64,000 bases of DNA from the NCBI GenBank assembly GCA_038521825.1, contig JBCBKL010000020.1, positions 1-64,000 of the forward strand. The letters are read 5' to 3'. A program made the position numbers and the translations under genes. This DNA comes from JBCBKL01 sp038521825. Its GTDB lineage: Bacteria > Pseudomonadota > Alphaproteobacteria > Rhodobacterales > Rhodobacteraceae. The notes beneath the pieces were generated by a model that did not search any database, was not told where the DNA came from, and was given only the letters and a program-made list of their open reading frames with translations. Of the stretch, positions 23,526-31,783 are shown one piece after another (within the stretch, counting starts at the first letter, position 1; the number at the start of each line of letters is the position of its first letter).

Positions 23526-23559
23526 GCCTCCGGCGGGCGTATTTTGGACGAGAAGAAGA
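23526..23559 (-). repeat. Short intergenic repeat after a stop codon (copy A)
   Basis: On the plus strand this is GCCTCCGGCGGGCGTATTTT followed by GGACGAGAAGAAG and directly by the TGA of the racemase gene (as TCA). A related element (GTATTT...GAAGATCA) sits in the same place after argD. I remember this GC-box plus GTATTT plus GAAGAAG pattern as frequent after genes in Rhodobacteraceae genomes. Confidence 0.55.
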
Positions 23560-24219
23560 TCAGCCCGTCGCGAAGGAGACCATACCGTGGGTCAGGCAAT
23601 CGAGGCTGTCGGTCCACTTGTCCGATGGCAAAGCATCCGTCAGCAGGCTGAGTTCCGTGCAGGCGACGCAGAGGTAATCAGTTTCCGAGAGGAGTTGGGC
23701 CGCGATGGTCTGGAAAGCCCCTATGTCCGGTTCGTCTCCGGCCTTGACGGCCTGAATGATCCCCAGGATCGGACCGTCGTCAGGATAGACGGCTTCGAGG
23801 CCCAAGCCGGAAAAAGCGATGTCGAACACACCAACCTTTCGGACCGCGGGCGAGGCGAGCATCCCGATACGCCCCCTGCCCGTGAGGGCCCGCGCGGTCA
23901 GGTCGATCATGTTGATAAACGGCAGGTCTGTCGAGGCGGAGATCGCCGCCGCGTAGTGGTGTGCGGTGTTGCACGGCATCGCAAGTGCCTGAGCCCCAGC
24001 GGATTCGAGATCGCGCGCCATCTGCCGAAGGGTTGGCGCGGGGTCTGCGCCCGTCCCTTCGATCAACGCCTTGATCCGCGAAGGGACCTGCGGGTTCTGG
24101 TGCACGATCAGTGGGACGTGATCCGCATCGTCACCAGCATCGATGGCCGCCAGCACCTTTTGCATCAGCAGGATCGTGGCCTCAGGCCCCATCCCGCCAA
24201 GGATACCGACAGGTTTCAT
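23560..24219 (-). CDS. Aspartate/glutamate racemase family protein
   Basis: 219 residues. The N-terminus MKPVGILGGMGPEAT and two catalytic Cys (Cys83 in MPCNTAHH and Cys187 in VACTELS) are those of the Asp/Glu racemase superfamily (YgeA/RacX branch). It interconverts D- and L-amino acids, possibly broad-spectrum. The start overlaps the stop of the upstream gene at 24216, so it is coupled to the PLP enzyme. Coupling suggests it supplies the right enantiomer to that lyase/desulfhydrase, an inference. A short repeat immediately follows its stop. Confidence 0.86.
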   Translation of the reverse strand: MKPVGILGGMGPEATILLMQKVLAAIDAGDDADHVPLIVHQNPQVPSRIKALIEGTGADPAPTLRQMARDLESAGAQALAMPCNTAHHYAAAISASTDLPFINMIDLTARALTGRGRIGMLASPAVRKVGVFDIAFSGLGLEAVYPDDGPILGIIQAVKAGDEPDIGAFQTIAAQLLSETDYLCVACTELSLLTDALPSDKWTDSLDCLTHGMVSFATG

Positions 24220-25226
24220 GCCACCGCGGCAACGTCGAATTCGTGAGTGTATCCGGTCAGACCAATTGCGCCGCCCGTATGAAGAAAGACGACCCTTTCG
24301 CCTTTCTTGAAGTGCCCCTTGCGGATCAGGTCGATCAGCCCCGCCCCGCCCTTTGCGGAATAGACGGGATCGAGAAGAATGGCCTCGGTCTTAGCAAAAA
24401 GGTCGATCGCCTCGAGTGTGTCGGCGGCCGGGATACCATAGCCGGGCCCGACGTAATCCGTGTTGGCCACAACATCTTCGCGCGCCACGACACCGGGGCA
24501 ACCCAGTTTCTCAGCCGTTTTGACGGCAAGGTTGTACACGTTTTCCTCTTGCTTTAGCTTCGGCGCGCGAACACCGATGCCCAGAAGCGGGATGCCTGCA
24601 TTCATCGCCTTTAGCCCGGTGATCAACCCCGCCTGCGTGCCGGCCGATCCGGTGGCATGCACGATATGATCGACCTTCAAGCCCATGTCGTTGAATTGCG
24701 TCAGCATCTCGAAGGCGCAATTCACATAGCCCAGTGCACCCGTTGCATTCGATCCCCCACCAGGAATGGCATAGGCGTTTCGACCATCGGCGCGAAACTT
24801 GTCCGCCACGGCCTCCATTTCGGCGTTCATGTCCAGGTCTGGGCCGCGATGTTCGATCGTAGCGCCATGCAGCACATCCAGCAGGACGTTTCCGTTGTAG
24901 CGGTAGTTCTCGTGGTTATAGCCAGTCCGGTCCTCAAGAAGGATATGACAGTCCAGTCCGAGTTTCGCGGCAGCCGCCGCCGTCTGGCGCGCATGGTTCG
25001 ATTGGGTCGCGCCCTGGGTGAGGACGATATCGGCCCCCTGCTCGACCGCTTCGGCCATCAGGTATTCTAGCTTGCGGGTCTTGTTCCCCCCGGTGCTGAG
25101 CCCGGTGCAATCGTCCCGCTTGATCCAGATCTCCGGACCGCCCAATGCCTCGGTCAGGCGCGGCATGAATTCGAGGGGCGTGGCCAGATGAGCGAGGCGC
25201 ACGCGCGGAAACTTGGCGAGGTTCAT
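24216..25226 (-). CDS. PLP enzyme: D-cysteine desulfhydrase / L-cysteate sulfo-lyase (CuyA)-like
   Basis: A 336-residue fold-type II PLP enzyme of the ACC-deaminase/D-cysteine desulfhydrase family. The PLP lysine is Lys49 in GGNKTRK; the substrate-side QSNHARQ (76-81) and the phosphate-binding GSAGTQAGL are present. The beginning NLAKFPRVRLAHLATPLEFMPRL and length match what I recall of CuyA, which splits L-cysteate to pyruvate, sulfite and ammonium. D-cysteine desulfhydrases cannot be separated from it by eye. The neighbouring HisD-like gene favours sulfonate metabolism. Confidence 0.8.
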   Translation of the reverse strand: MNLAKFPRVRLAHLATPLEFMPRLTEALGGPEIWIKRDDCTGLSTGGNKTRKLEYLMAEAVEQGADIVLTQGATQSNHARQTAAAAAKLGLDCHILLEDRTGYNHENYRYNGNVLLDVLHGATIEHRGPDLDMNAEMEAVADKFRADGRNAYAIPGGGSNATGALGYVNCAFEMLTQFNDMGLKVDHIVHATGSAGTQAGLITGLKAMNAGIPLLGIGVRAPKLKQEENVYNLAVKTAEKLGCPGVVAREDVVANTDYVGPGYGIPAADTLEAIDLFAKTEAILLDPVYSAKGGAGLIDLIRKGHFKKGERVVFLHTGGAIGLTGYTHEFDVAAVA

Positions 25227-25261
25227 TGAAAGTCCTTTTGGTCGTTCTTGCAGTCCCGGGT

Positions 25262-26557
25262 CTAAGATCCCGCGACTTTAAGGGGTGGATTTGCTTTGTC
25301 GAGGCGGATGTCTGCGGTGCGGGCATGGCCCTCCATCCCCTCCATCCGCGATATGCCAGCAGTTGCGCGGGCCAGATCGGGCAAGGCGGCGTCATCGACT
25401 GTCTGCCAGGTAACGCATTTCAGAAACTTGTGGACGCTCAGGCCACCGGTGTATCGCGCGGCACCACTTGTTGGCAGAACGTGGTTGGGGCCAGAAGCCT
25501 TGTCGCCAAATGCAACGGTCGTGTTTTCGCCAAGAAAGAGCGAACCATAGGATTTCAGCCGTTCCTTCCACCACGGCAGATCCGCGGCCTGAACATGCAG
25601 ATGCTCGGGTCCATATCGGTCGGCGACCCGCGCCATTTCCTCGCGGTCCGAAACAAGGATCACTTCGCCCAGAGCGGCCCATGCCTCGCGCGCGCTGGAC
25701 TGGTTGGGTTCGGGGAGGGTCGCAATGCAGTCGGGAACGAGCTTCAGAACAGCTTGGGCTAGAGGCGCATGATCCGTTGCCAGCCAGACTGGCGAGTTGT
25801 ACCCATGCTCTGCCTGCCCGGCCAGATCCCATGCCACCGTCAAGGGATCGGCCGTCAGGTCGGCCAGCACCATACTGTCCGTGGGTCCGGCAAACATGTC
25901 GATGCCAAGCGGCCCGAAGAGCTGACGCTTGGCTTCTGCAACGAATTGATTGCCCGGCCCGACAAGGATGTCGGCCTTGGGTGCGCCAAAAAGGCCCTGC
26001 GCCATTGCAGCCACACCCTGTACCCCGCCGACCGCGAGGACAAGATCGGCACCAGCGAGATGCATCGAGTAAAGGATCGCGGGCGGTATCCCTTCGGACC
26101 TTGGCGGCGAGCATGCGGTCACGAATGGCACACCCGCGGCGCGGGCTGTCGTGATGCTCATGAGCGCGGACGCGATATGAGAGTAACGACCGCCCGGCAC
26201 GTAACACCCCGCCGCCTGTAGGGGGATAAATCGCTGACCGGCGGTCAGGCCGGGGCGCAGTTCGATTTCCATGTCACCCGCTGTGGCGCGCTGCGCATTG
26301 GCAAAGCGTCGGATGTTGTCATGGGCATATTGGATGTACTGCCGTTCATCGGCAGTCAGTGCATCGCCTGCCGCCGCCACCTCTTCCGGGCTGACGACGA
26401 TCTGATCAGTCCAACCGTCCAGCCGCTCGGCGTAGCTACGAACGGCGACTTCGCCCTCGGTCGCGATCCGTGCCAGCATGATGCGGACGATATCTGCCGT
26501 ATCGCCTGCGTCTCGTGGCGGCAAACCGGGAGCGGGTTTGAGATAAGTAACAGTCAT
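25262..26557 (-). CDS. HisD-family dehydrogenase, sulfopropanediol 3-dehydrogenase (HpsN)-like
   Basis: A 431-residue paralogue of HisD. The Zn/catalytic set is kept: Gln248 and His251 (AGQAEHGYN), Glu318-His319 (YGPEHLHV), Asp352 (FGDKASGPNHVLPT) and His411 (GMEGHARTA). Other regions differ from the true HisD in this window. HisD-like enzymes outside his operons include HpsN, which oxidises (R)-2,3-dihydroxypropane-1-sulfonate to sulfolactate. Location beside a CuyA-like lyase and away from his genes supports such a role. No transporter or sulfolactate enzymes are adjacent, so the substrate is not certain. It is the first gene after a LysR-type dyad. Confidence 0.75.
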   Translation of the reverse strand: MTVTYLKPAPGLPPRDAGDTADIVRIMLARIATEGEVAVRSYAERLDGWTDQIVVSPEEVAAAGDALTADERQYIQYAHDNIRRFANAQRATAGDMEIELRPGLTAGQRFIPLQAAGCYVPGGRYSHIASALMSITTARAAGVPFVTACSPPRSEGIPPAILYSMHLAGADLVLAVGGVQGVAAMAQGLFGAPKADILVGPGNQFVAEAKRQLFGPLGIDMFAGPTDSMVLADLTADPLTVAWDLAGQAEHGYNSPVWLATDHAPLAQAVLKLVPDCIATLPEPNQSSAREAWAALGEVILVSDREEMARVADRYGPEHLHVQAADLPWWKERLKSYGSLFLGENTTVAFGDKASGPNHVLPTSGAARYTGGLSVHKFLKCVTWQTVDDAALPDLARATAGISRMEGMEGHARTADIRLDKANPPLKVAGS

Positions 26558-26903
26558 CGAAGCATCCTCTCACGATGGACGTGATGCGCCTGATATTCGC
26601 ATATTTCAATCTTTGGGCCCTGAAACTGTAGATCAGTTTTTCTTAATTTGGGGATCAAGCTGCTTGCGATGTTCAACGGCCTGCAGGGCGCGGCGATCCG
26701 ATGAACAGCCCCTTTCGATAGGCCCGCTGGTCAAAAAGGTCCAATAAACAGCATTCCGCATGATTCTTAGGGTGCAGGCGGTTGGTCATCAATTCGGGCC
26801 ACGGATTGTCGTGGTGTTGCTGCGAAGCCGGAAAGGGCGATCAAGGGGATTGACGGAACGAGCTGGTAGTTTCACACTTTCAAAAACTAGGATCGACACG
26901 GCC
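26558..26903. promoter_or_regulatory. Divergent intergenic region between the HisD-like gene and the LysR gene
   Basis: 346 bases without a credible gene. It contains the dyad AAACTG-TAGAT-CAGTTT (26623-26639), 66-82 bases before the HisD-like start, as expected for a LysR-type regulator controlling the divergent operon. An in-frame extension of the LysR ORF to 26760 is possible but starts without homology to LysR N-termini. Confidence 0.5.
26623..26639. promoter_or_regulatory. Candidate LysR-type operator AAACTG-N5-CAGTTT
   Basis: A perfect 6+6 dyad with a 5-base spacer in the region shared by the divergent LysR gene and the HisD-like operon. LysR-type sites are usually imperfect dyads near the target promoter, so the position fits. 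Not experimentally known. Confidence 0.45.
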
Positions 26904-27866
26904 ATGTTGACGAAAGGCGTTACGCTGCGGGGACTCGAGGTATTCGAGGCGCTCGCCTCTACCGGTTCGGTAGCCCAAGCGGCGAACCTCACCGGCCTAA
27001 GTCAACCGGCAGTCAGCCAGCAGATCAAAAACCTCGAAAACGCGCTGGCCACGGATCTGATCGATCACGGCAAAAGACCCATGCGTCTGACCCCGGCCGG
27101 TCGCAGTTTCCTAGTGCGGGCAGAGGCGGCATTAGGCGAACTGCGGCAGGCCCAGTCGGAACTCACGGTCATGGATCTCGCCCACCTTTCGGCGCTTTCC
27201 ATCGGACTGATCGATGACTTCGATAACGATCTGACCCCCCGGCTGGTCACAATCCTCGCCGACAGCCTCAAGCGGTGCAAATTCAAACTCATTACCGCCC
27301 CCAGCCACGAAATCCTCAACCTCGTCGCGCGCAAGGAGTTGCATATTGCGATCTCAGCCAGTTCGGGCACGATGCTTGACGGCGTGCTGGAATATCCGCT
27401 GGCCCGCGATCCTTTCATATTGGTCGTGCCGAAAGGGTATGGCGAACCAGAGGTGGCGAACGCGGTTTTGGATGATCTGCCATTTTTGCGCTACGACAAC
27501 GAGCAACTCATCGCGCGCCAGATCAGCGCCCACCTTGCCCGGCAAAAGCTGGACTTCGATGACCGGTTCGAGGTTGGAAGTCACCTGGCCCTGATGGCAA
27601 TGGTGGCGCGCCGGATTGGTTGGACCGTGACAACGCCGCTGGGCTACATGCGGGCGGCCCGGTTTCATGACGAGGTTGACGCGTTGCGCCTGCCCTTCAA
27701 GCCCTTTTCCAGAACGATTTCATTGTATGCAAGCGCGGATTGGGCCGGCGACGTACCCGTTGATGTGGCGCAGACAATGCGGCGCCTGATCCAGAGCCAT
27801 ATGATCGAACCGATGCTGGCAAAACTCCCATGGCTCAGCGGCGAACTGCGCCTGATCGAATCCTGA
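26904..27866 (+). CDS. LysR family transcriptional regulator
   Basis: 320 residues from ATG 26904. The winged HTH is LRGLEVFEALASTGSVAQAANLTGLSQPAVSQQIKNLENALATDLIDHGKRPMRLTPAG, with the substrate-binding domain after residue ~90. Unusually the motif before the wing reads DLIDHGKRP where most members have LF-R. It is divergent from the HisD-like/CuyA-like operon and most likely controls it in response to a pathway metabolite. It converges on the site-2-protease gene, whose stop lies four bases after its own. Confidence 0.88.
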   Translation: MLTKGVTLRGLEVFEALASTGSVAQAANLTGLSQPAVSQQIKNLENALATDLIDHGKRPMRLTPAGRSFLVRAEAALGELRQAQSELTVMDLAHLSALSIGLIDDFDNDLTPRLVTILADSLKRCKFKLITAPSHEILNLVARKELHIAISASSGTMLDGVLEYPLARDPFILVVPKGYGEPEVANAVLDDLPFLRYDNEQLIARQISAHLARQKLDFDDRFEVGSHLALMAMVARRIGWTVTTPLGYMRAARFHDEVDALRLPFKPFSRTISLYASADWAGDVPVDVAQTMRRLIQSHMIEPMLAKLPWLSGELRLIES

Positions 27867-27870
27867 TCGC

Positions 27871-28584
27871 CTACGCAACGCCCCTCACCATACGCCAATG
27901 CAGGCCAATCGATGGGAAGAACAACAAGAGCCAGCCGAAAAAATAAAACAGAACCAGCATCGCCGGGAGCCACACAACGGAAATCGTCAGGCCAATGGCA
28001 CCAGACACGCGCAGCGCAAGGTCTCGGGGCAGGATGCGCATCAACCCGTAGCTGAGCAGTCGCCCACCATCCAGCGGCTGGACCGGGGCGAGGTTGAGCG
28101 CAAAGAGGATCAGATTGATCGTCGCAAAGATGTCCAGGTAACCGGCGAACCGCAACCACGTCATCGCACTTTGCACGTCCGAGATGGCAGCCGGCTCGAA
28201 CCGGTCAATGCGTTGCCAGATCCACCAACTGCAGAGTGATGCAATGGCCCAGAGGGCAAGGTTCACGCTCGGACCCATCATCACGATGAATTCCGATTGT
28301 CGGATACTGCGGGGCCGCGTCTGACAAAAACCGCCTCCGCCGTGCAGAACGACCCGTTCGACCGCCACACCTTGTATCAGTGCACCCCAGGCATGGCCGA
28401 ATTCGTGCAGAAAGATCGAAACCATCAGCATCGCAAACAACGTCGCGCCAAAGATCATGTCTTCGGTCGAGCTTGCGTTTAGCCCCACAAAAACCAGGGC
28501 CAGCACCATCACGGATGAAGAAACATGGACCGGCACGCCGAAGGGGCCACGAAACTCGAAGAGACTGTCACCGTTCCCAAACAT
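27871..28584 (-). CDS. Site-2 protease family (M50) metalloprotease
   Basis: About 237 residues from ATG 28584 (AAGG seven bases upstream; an ATG at 28623 is alternative). It is a multi-spanning membrane protein with the zinc motif HEFGH in IFLHEFGHAWGALIQG and the third ligand Asp in VQPLDGGRLLSYGL. The region FVGLNASSTEDMIFGATLFAMLMVSIFL is the first helix pair. It resembles compact SpoIVFB/YwhC-like proteases that cleave within membranes. The substrate is unknown. It is divergent from the sirtuin gene. Confidence 0.87.
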   Translation of the reverse strand: MFGNGDSLFEFRGPFGVPVHVSSSVMVLALVFVGLNASSTEDMIFGATLFAMLMVSIFLHEFGHAWGALIQGVAVERVVLHGGGGFCQTRPRSIRQSEFIVMMGPSVNLALWAIASLCSWWIWQRIDRFEPAAISDVQSAMTWLRFAGYLDIFATINLILFALNLAPVQPLDGGRLLSYGLMRILPRDLALRVSGAIGLTISVVWLPAMLVLFYFFGWLLLFFPSIGLHWRMVRGVA

Positions 28585-28670
28585 TAGCCTTGCCTCAAAT
28601 CCTGCACTGCCGTCTTCTTCCAAAAAACGATCGTCGGGAACACCAGAAAGTTGGCGTGGATAAGGCAGCG

Positions 28671-29357
28671 ATGAACATTGTCATTCTGACGGGCGCCGGG
28701 ATTTCCGCCGAAAGCGGGCTCGGGACATTCCGCGATCAGGACGGGCTTTGGGCCCAACATCGGATCGAGGACGTCGCCACACCGGAAGGTTTCGCCAAGA
28801 ACCCGCAGCTGGTCGTCGATTTCTACAATGCGCGGCGGGATCAGGCCGCATCTGCCCAGCCAAACGCGGCCCATGCGGCGTTGGCGCGGTTAGAGGCCAC
28901 GCATGCCGGCGATGTCATGATCGTCACCCAGAATGTCGACGACCTGCACGAAAAGGGCGGCTGCCAGAACGTCGTCCACATGCACGGCGCGTTGAATTCG
29001 GCCTTATGCGGGGCCTGCGATCATCGCTGGCCCGCCCCGCTTAAAATGGTGCCCGGTGATGACTGCCCCAGATGCCAAGCGCCGAGGGCCCGGCCGGACA
29101 TCGTTTGGTTTGGCGAAATCCCCTACCATATGGACCGGATCGAAGCTGCCCTGTCGCGCGCCGACCTCTTTGCCGCTATCGGAACATCCGGCAATGTTTA
29201 TCCCGCAGCGGGATTCGTTCAGCTTGCCACGATGGTGGGGGCGCGGACGATCGAGTTGAACCTCGAACCGTCCGTCACCGTGTCTGAATTCGATGAAATG
29301 ATCTTGGGCAAGGCCAGCGAAACGGTCCCGGCCTGGGTCGATAGGCTGCTGGCCTAA
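28671..29357 (+). CDS. cobB: NAD-dependent protein deacylase (sirtuin, CobB type)
   Basis: 228 residues. NAD-binding GAGISAESGLGTFRD at 8-22 and TQNVDDLHEKGG, the catalytic His105 in HMHGALN and a Cys4 zinc site (113, 116, 132, 135) are all present. Tyr52 and Arg55 (FYNARR) form the Y-X2-R pair of SIRT5-like class III sirtuins, predicting activity on succinyl- or malonyl-lysine as well as acetyl-lysine. The stop overlaps the convergent PCuAC gene by four bases. Confidence 0.9.
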   Translation: MNIVILTGAGISAESGLGTFRDQDGLWAQHRIEDVATPEGFAKNPQLVVDFYNARRDQAASAQPNAAHAALARLEATHAGDVMIVTQNVDDLHEKGGCQNVVHMHGALNSALCGACDHRWPAPLKMVPGDDCPRCQAPRARPDIVWFGEIPYHMDRIEAALSRADLFAAIGTSGNVYPAAGFVQLATMVGARTIELNLEPSVTVSEFDEMILGKASETVPAWVDRLLA

Positions 29358-29812
29358 CTGCCGTGCCCCACGCCGTGTTTTGGTTTGCGCAGGTTGTCGA
29401 CAGGAACTTCGATGGTCACCTCCCCGGCCTGCTCAAACGTCAAGGTGATGGCAATCACTTCATCCTGTAGCAGCGGGCGGTTCAGACCCATCAGCATGAT
29501 ATGATCACCGCCACGTTTCAGCATGTGGGCCCCGTTGGCCGGGATCGCAAAGCCGTCTTCGACCTCGATCATCCGCATGACGCCATCCCCGTCCTCGAGG
29601 TGGGTGTGCAGTTCAACCCGCTTTGCGGCATCGGTTTGGGCGGCAATCAGTCGGTCGGCGCGATCCGTGGTGTTGACCAGGGTCATAAAGGCCGCGCCGG
29701 TGACCGAGCGTTCGGTGGCAGAACGGGCATAGGCGTCGTCGACTGTGACATCCTGAGCATGCGCGGCAGCGCCGATCAGCAATGCCGCGGCAATTGCAAG
29801 AGTATGTTTCAT
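29354..29812 (-). CDS. Periplasmic copper chaperone PCu(A)C
   Basis: 152 residues with signal peptide MKHTLAIAAALLIGAAAHAQ. The copper-binding set fits H-X(9)-M-X(22)-H-X-M: His71 (ELHTH), Met81 (GVMRM), and His104/Met106 (DHIMLMG). PCuAC delivers Cu(I) to the CuA or CuB site of cytochrome c oxidase in the periplasm. It sits next to a DUF2946-type gene on the same strand, a frequent partner in copper loci. Confidence 0.9.
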   Translation of the reverse strand: MKHTLAIAAALLIGAAAHAQDVTVDDAYARSATERSVTGAAFMTLVNTTDRADRLIAAQTDAAKRVELHTHLEDGDGVMRMIEVEDGFAIPANGAHMLKRGGDHIMLMGLNRPLLQDEVIAITLTFEQAGEVTIEVPVDNLRKPKHGVGHGS

Positions 29813-29845
29813 GTTCTTTCCTTGGATATGCTGTGTCGTTTTGAG

Positions 29846-30193
29846 TTACGAAAAAAGCAATCCAGGTGGTCCCCTTGCAGGGCATTCAACGTCGACCGCG
29901 ATGACCCGCTGTAATCGATCGGGAAATGAATGGCGCGCGTTTAAAAAACTCTGCTGAGCGGCATCTGGATGATCCGACAAGATGCCAGTCAGGGCCTGCG
30001 CGATACAATCCGGGCAGAGATGCGGGGCATCGACTGGCTTGCCGTCGCCGTCAACCCAAACGGTGACGGGCCCATGACCCGTGCAAATGATCATCTGCCC
30101 ATGCGCATCCGTCGCGCCGCTCGCTAAGGCCATCGTCTGCCCGGTAAGGGCAAGAAGCAAAGTCAGAAGGAATGCGGCACAGGTTCGGACCAT
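29846..30193 (-). CDS. DUF2946-like secreted protein
   Basis: 115 residues with signal peptide (MVRTCAAFLLTLLLALTGQTMALASG). The middle, MIICTGHGPVTVWVDGDGKPVDAPHLCPDCIAQ, matches the Cys-X(n)-CPDC pattern I associate with DUF2946 and related copper-locus proteins. The Cys and His residues (ICTGHG and LCPDC) suggest metal binding. It is followed by the PCuAC gene 33 bases later on the same strand, so a copper-delivery role is inferred. No enzymatic motif. Confidence 0.68.
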   Translation of the reverse strand: MVRTCAAFLLTLLLALTGQTMALASGATDAHGQMIICTGHGPVTVWVDGDGKPVDAPHLCPDCIAQALTGILSDHPDAAQQSFLNARHSFPDRLQRVIAVDVECPARGPPGLLFS

Positions 30194-30246
30194 GAGGTCG
30201 AGCTAACAATGGCCGGTGGTCGATCCAATGCGCCAAAACGAAGCGA

Positions 30247-30269
30247 CCCCGGTCGCAACGCGACCGGGG
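30247..30269 (-). terminator. Hairpin downstream of rpmB
   Basis: CCCCGGTCGC (30247-30256) pairs perfectly with GCGACCGGGG (30260-30269) around a 3-base loop. On the minus strand it lies 23 bases after the rpmB stop and is followed by TCGCTTCGTTTTGG, a T-containing tract starting a few bases later. A probable intrinsic terminator for rpmB. Confidence 0.6.
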
Positions 30270-30291
30270 CCGTCAATCAAAGGAAGACTTA

Positions 30292-30582
30292 TCAGGCCTT
30301 TGCGGCCTGCGCTTTCGCTATCTCTTTCTTGACCTTAAGCGCGTTCGCTGACAGCTCTGTGTCTTTCGCCTTGGCCAGGAACGCATCCAGACCACCACGA
30401 TGGTCAACGCTGCGCAGCGCGTGGGCCGAAATACGGAACTTAATACCACGACCCAGCGTTTCGGACTGAAGCGTCACGTCATTCAGGTTCGGCAGAAAGC
30501 GCCGCTTGGTTTTGTTGTTGGCGTGGCTGACATTGTTGCCAACCATCGGGCCTTTTCCGGTCAGTTCGCAAACACGCGACAT
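30292..30582 (-). CDS. rpmB: 50S ribosomal protein L28
   Basis: 96 residues; MSRVCELTGKGPMVGNNVSHANNKTKRRFLPNL is the conserved L28 start, and FRISAHALRSVDHRGGLDAFLAK the middle. It lacks a Cys-based zinc ribbon beyond Cys5, as in alphaproteobacteria. It is monocistronic, between a hairpin after meaB and a strong hairpin after its stop. Confidence 0.95.
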   Translation of the reverse strand: MSRVCELTGKGPMVGNNVSHANNKTKRRFLPNLNDVTLQSETLGRGIKFRISAHALRSVDHRGGLDAFLAKAKDTELSANALKVKKEIAKAQAAKA

Positions 30583-30633
30583 GGCTGCATCCTCATTGAT
30601 AATCTGCCGTTTGGACCGATGCCCCTAAACGAC

Positions 30634-30658
30634 AGAGGCGCCGCAAAGGCGGCGCTCT
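30634..30658 (-). terminator. Hairpin after meaB / before rpmB
   Basis: AGAG-G-CGCCGC and GCGGCGCTCT form a 10-bp stem with one bulged G and a 4-base loop. On the minus strand it lies 55 bases after the meaB stop and is followed by GTCGTTTAGG. It could terminate meaB or act in the rpmB leader. Confidence 0.45.
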
Positions 30659-30712
30659 GAATTTCGTTCTGCGCGTTTAGGCGGAATCACCCAGAGGGTC
30701 AAGGCGCGCGGA

Positions 30713-31687
30713 TCAAGATTTTCCCAGCGAGGCCAGAAACCTCTCGGCACCCTCAGCAGCGGAAAGCTGGCCTGACGCAACATCTTGACCGATGGCGGCT
30801 ATCAGCCTCTGCGCGGTCGGGTTTTGCATCTGCGCCAGCAAGGCCTGACGGACTTCGTCTTCGAACCAGTATCGCGCCTGAGCAGCGCGCGCGGCATCAA
30901 AATGACTTTCTGCCTTGCGCCAATCCGTCAGCTCACCGATTGCGCTCCAGGCTTCGGCCAGCCCGTCTTCCTGCATGGCAGAAACCATCATGGCCTTGGG
31001 AAAATCGGGCGGGTCCTGCGGGCGCCTGCGCAAAAGCCGCAAGGCACCGGTATAGTCGGCGCAGGTTCGGGTTGCGGCAGCTTTCAGGTCACCATCGGCC
31101 TTGTTGATCAGGATGAGGTCGGCCATCTCCATGATGCCGCGCTTGACGCCCTGCAATTCGTCCCCACCTGCCGGGGCCAGCAACAGGATAAAGACGTCAG
31201 ACATGTGCGCCACGACCGTTTCTGACTGACCAACGCCAACCGTTTCGATCAGGATGACGTCGTACCCTGCCCCTTCACACAGCTCGACGGCCTCGCGGGT
31301 GCGGCGTGCGACACCGCCCAGATGGGTCTGGCTGGGCGATGGCCGAATAAAGGCGGCGGGCTCGCGGCTCAGCCTGTCCATCCGCGTCTTGTCGCCCAGG
31401 ATAGATCCGCCCGACCGCGCCGATGAAGGATCGACGGCAAGAACCGCCACCTTCAGACCCAGCCCGATCAGCATCATGCCAAAGCTCTCGATGAAGGTCG
31501 ATTTCCCGACACCGGGCGTGCCTGACAACCCAATGCGCAGCGCCGACCGGTCTTTGGGCATGGCCGACAGGACCGCACTCGCCGCTGCTCGGTGATCGGG
31601 GCGCGCACTTTCGACAAGCGTTATTCCACGGGCCAGCGCCCGCCGTTCGCCGGCGGCTATCCGTGCTGCGAGGTCTTTGGTGTCCAT
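30713..31687 (-). CDS. meaB: Methylmalonyl-CoA mutase-associated GTPase MeaB (ArgK family)
   Basis: 324 residues from ATG 31687; an ATG three codons upstream (31696) is equally possible. The P-loop GTPGVGKST, AVDPSSARSGGSILGDKTRM, ETVGVGQSE and NKAD are the G1-G4 motifs of MeaB. The protein protects and reactivates B12-dependent methylmalonyl-CoA mutase. A mutase gene is not in the window. It is divergent from hrpB with ~100 bases between. Confidence 0.93.
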   Translation of the reverse strand: MDTKDLAARIAAGERRALARGITLVESARPDHRAAASAVLSAMPKDRSALRIGLSGTPGVGKSTFIESFGMMLIGLGLKVAVLAVDPSSARSGGSILGDKTRMDRLSREPAAFIRPSPSQTHLGGVARRTREAVELCEGAGYDVILIETVGVGQSETVVAHMSDVFILLLAPAGGDELQGVKRGIMEMADLILINKADGDLKAAATRTCADYTGALRLLRRRPQDPPDFPKAMMVSAMQEDGLAEAWSAIGELTDWRKAESHFDAARAAQARYWFEDEVRQALLAQMQNPTAQRLIAAIGQDVASGQLSAAEGAERFLASLGKS

Positions 31688-31783
31688 GCCTGCCATCTCG
31701 TGCTTTGCCCGCCGTTTTCGGGAACGCGCCGCAAAATGTCTAGGGGCATTGGCCTTTGGGCGAGGCTGGAGGATAAAGCCGAT

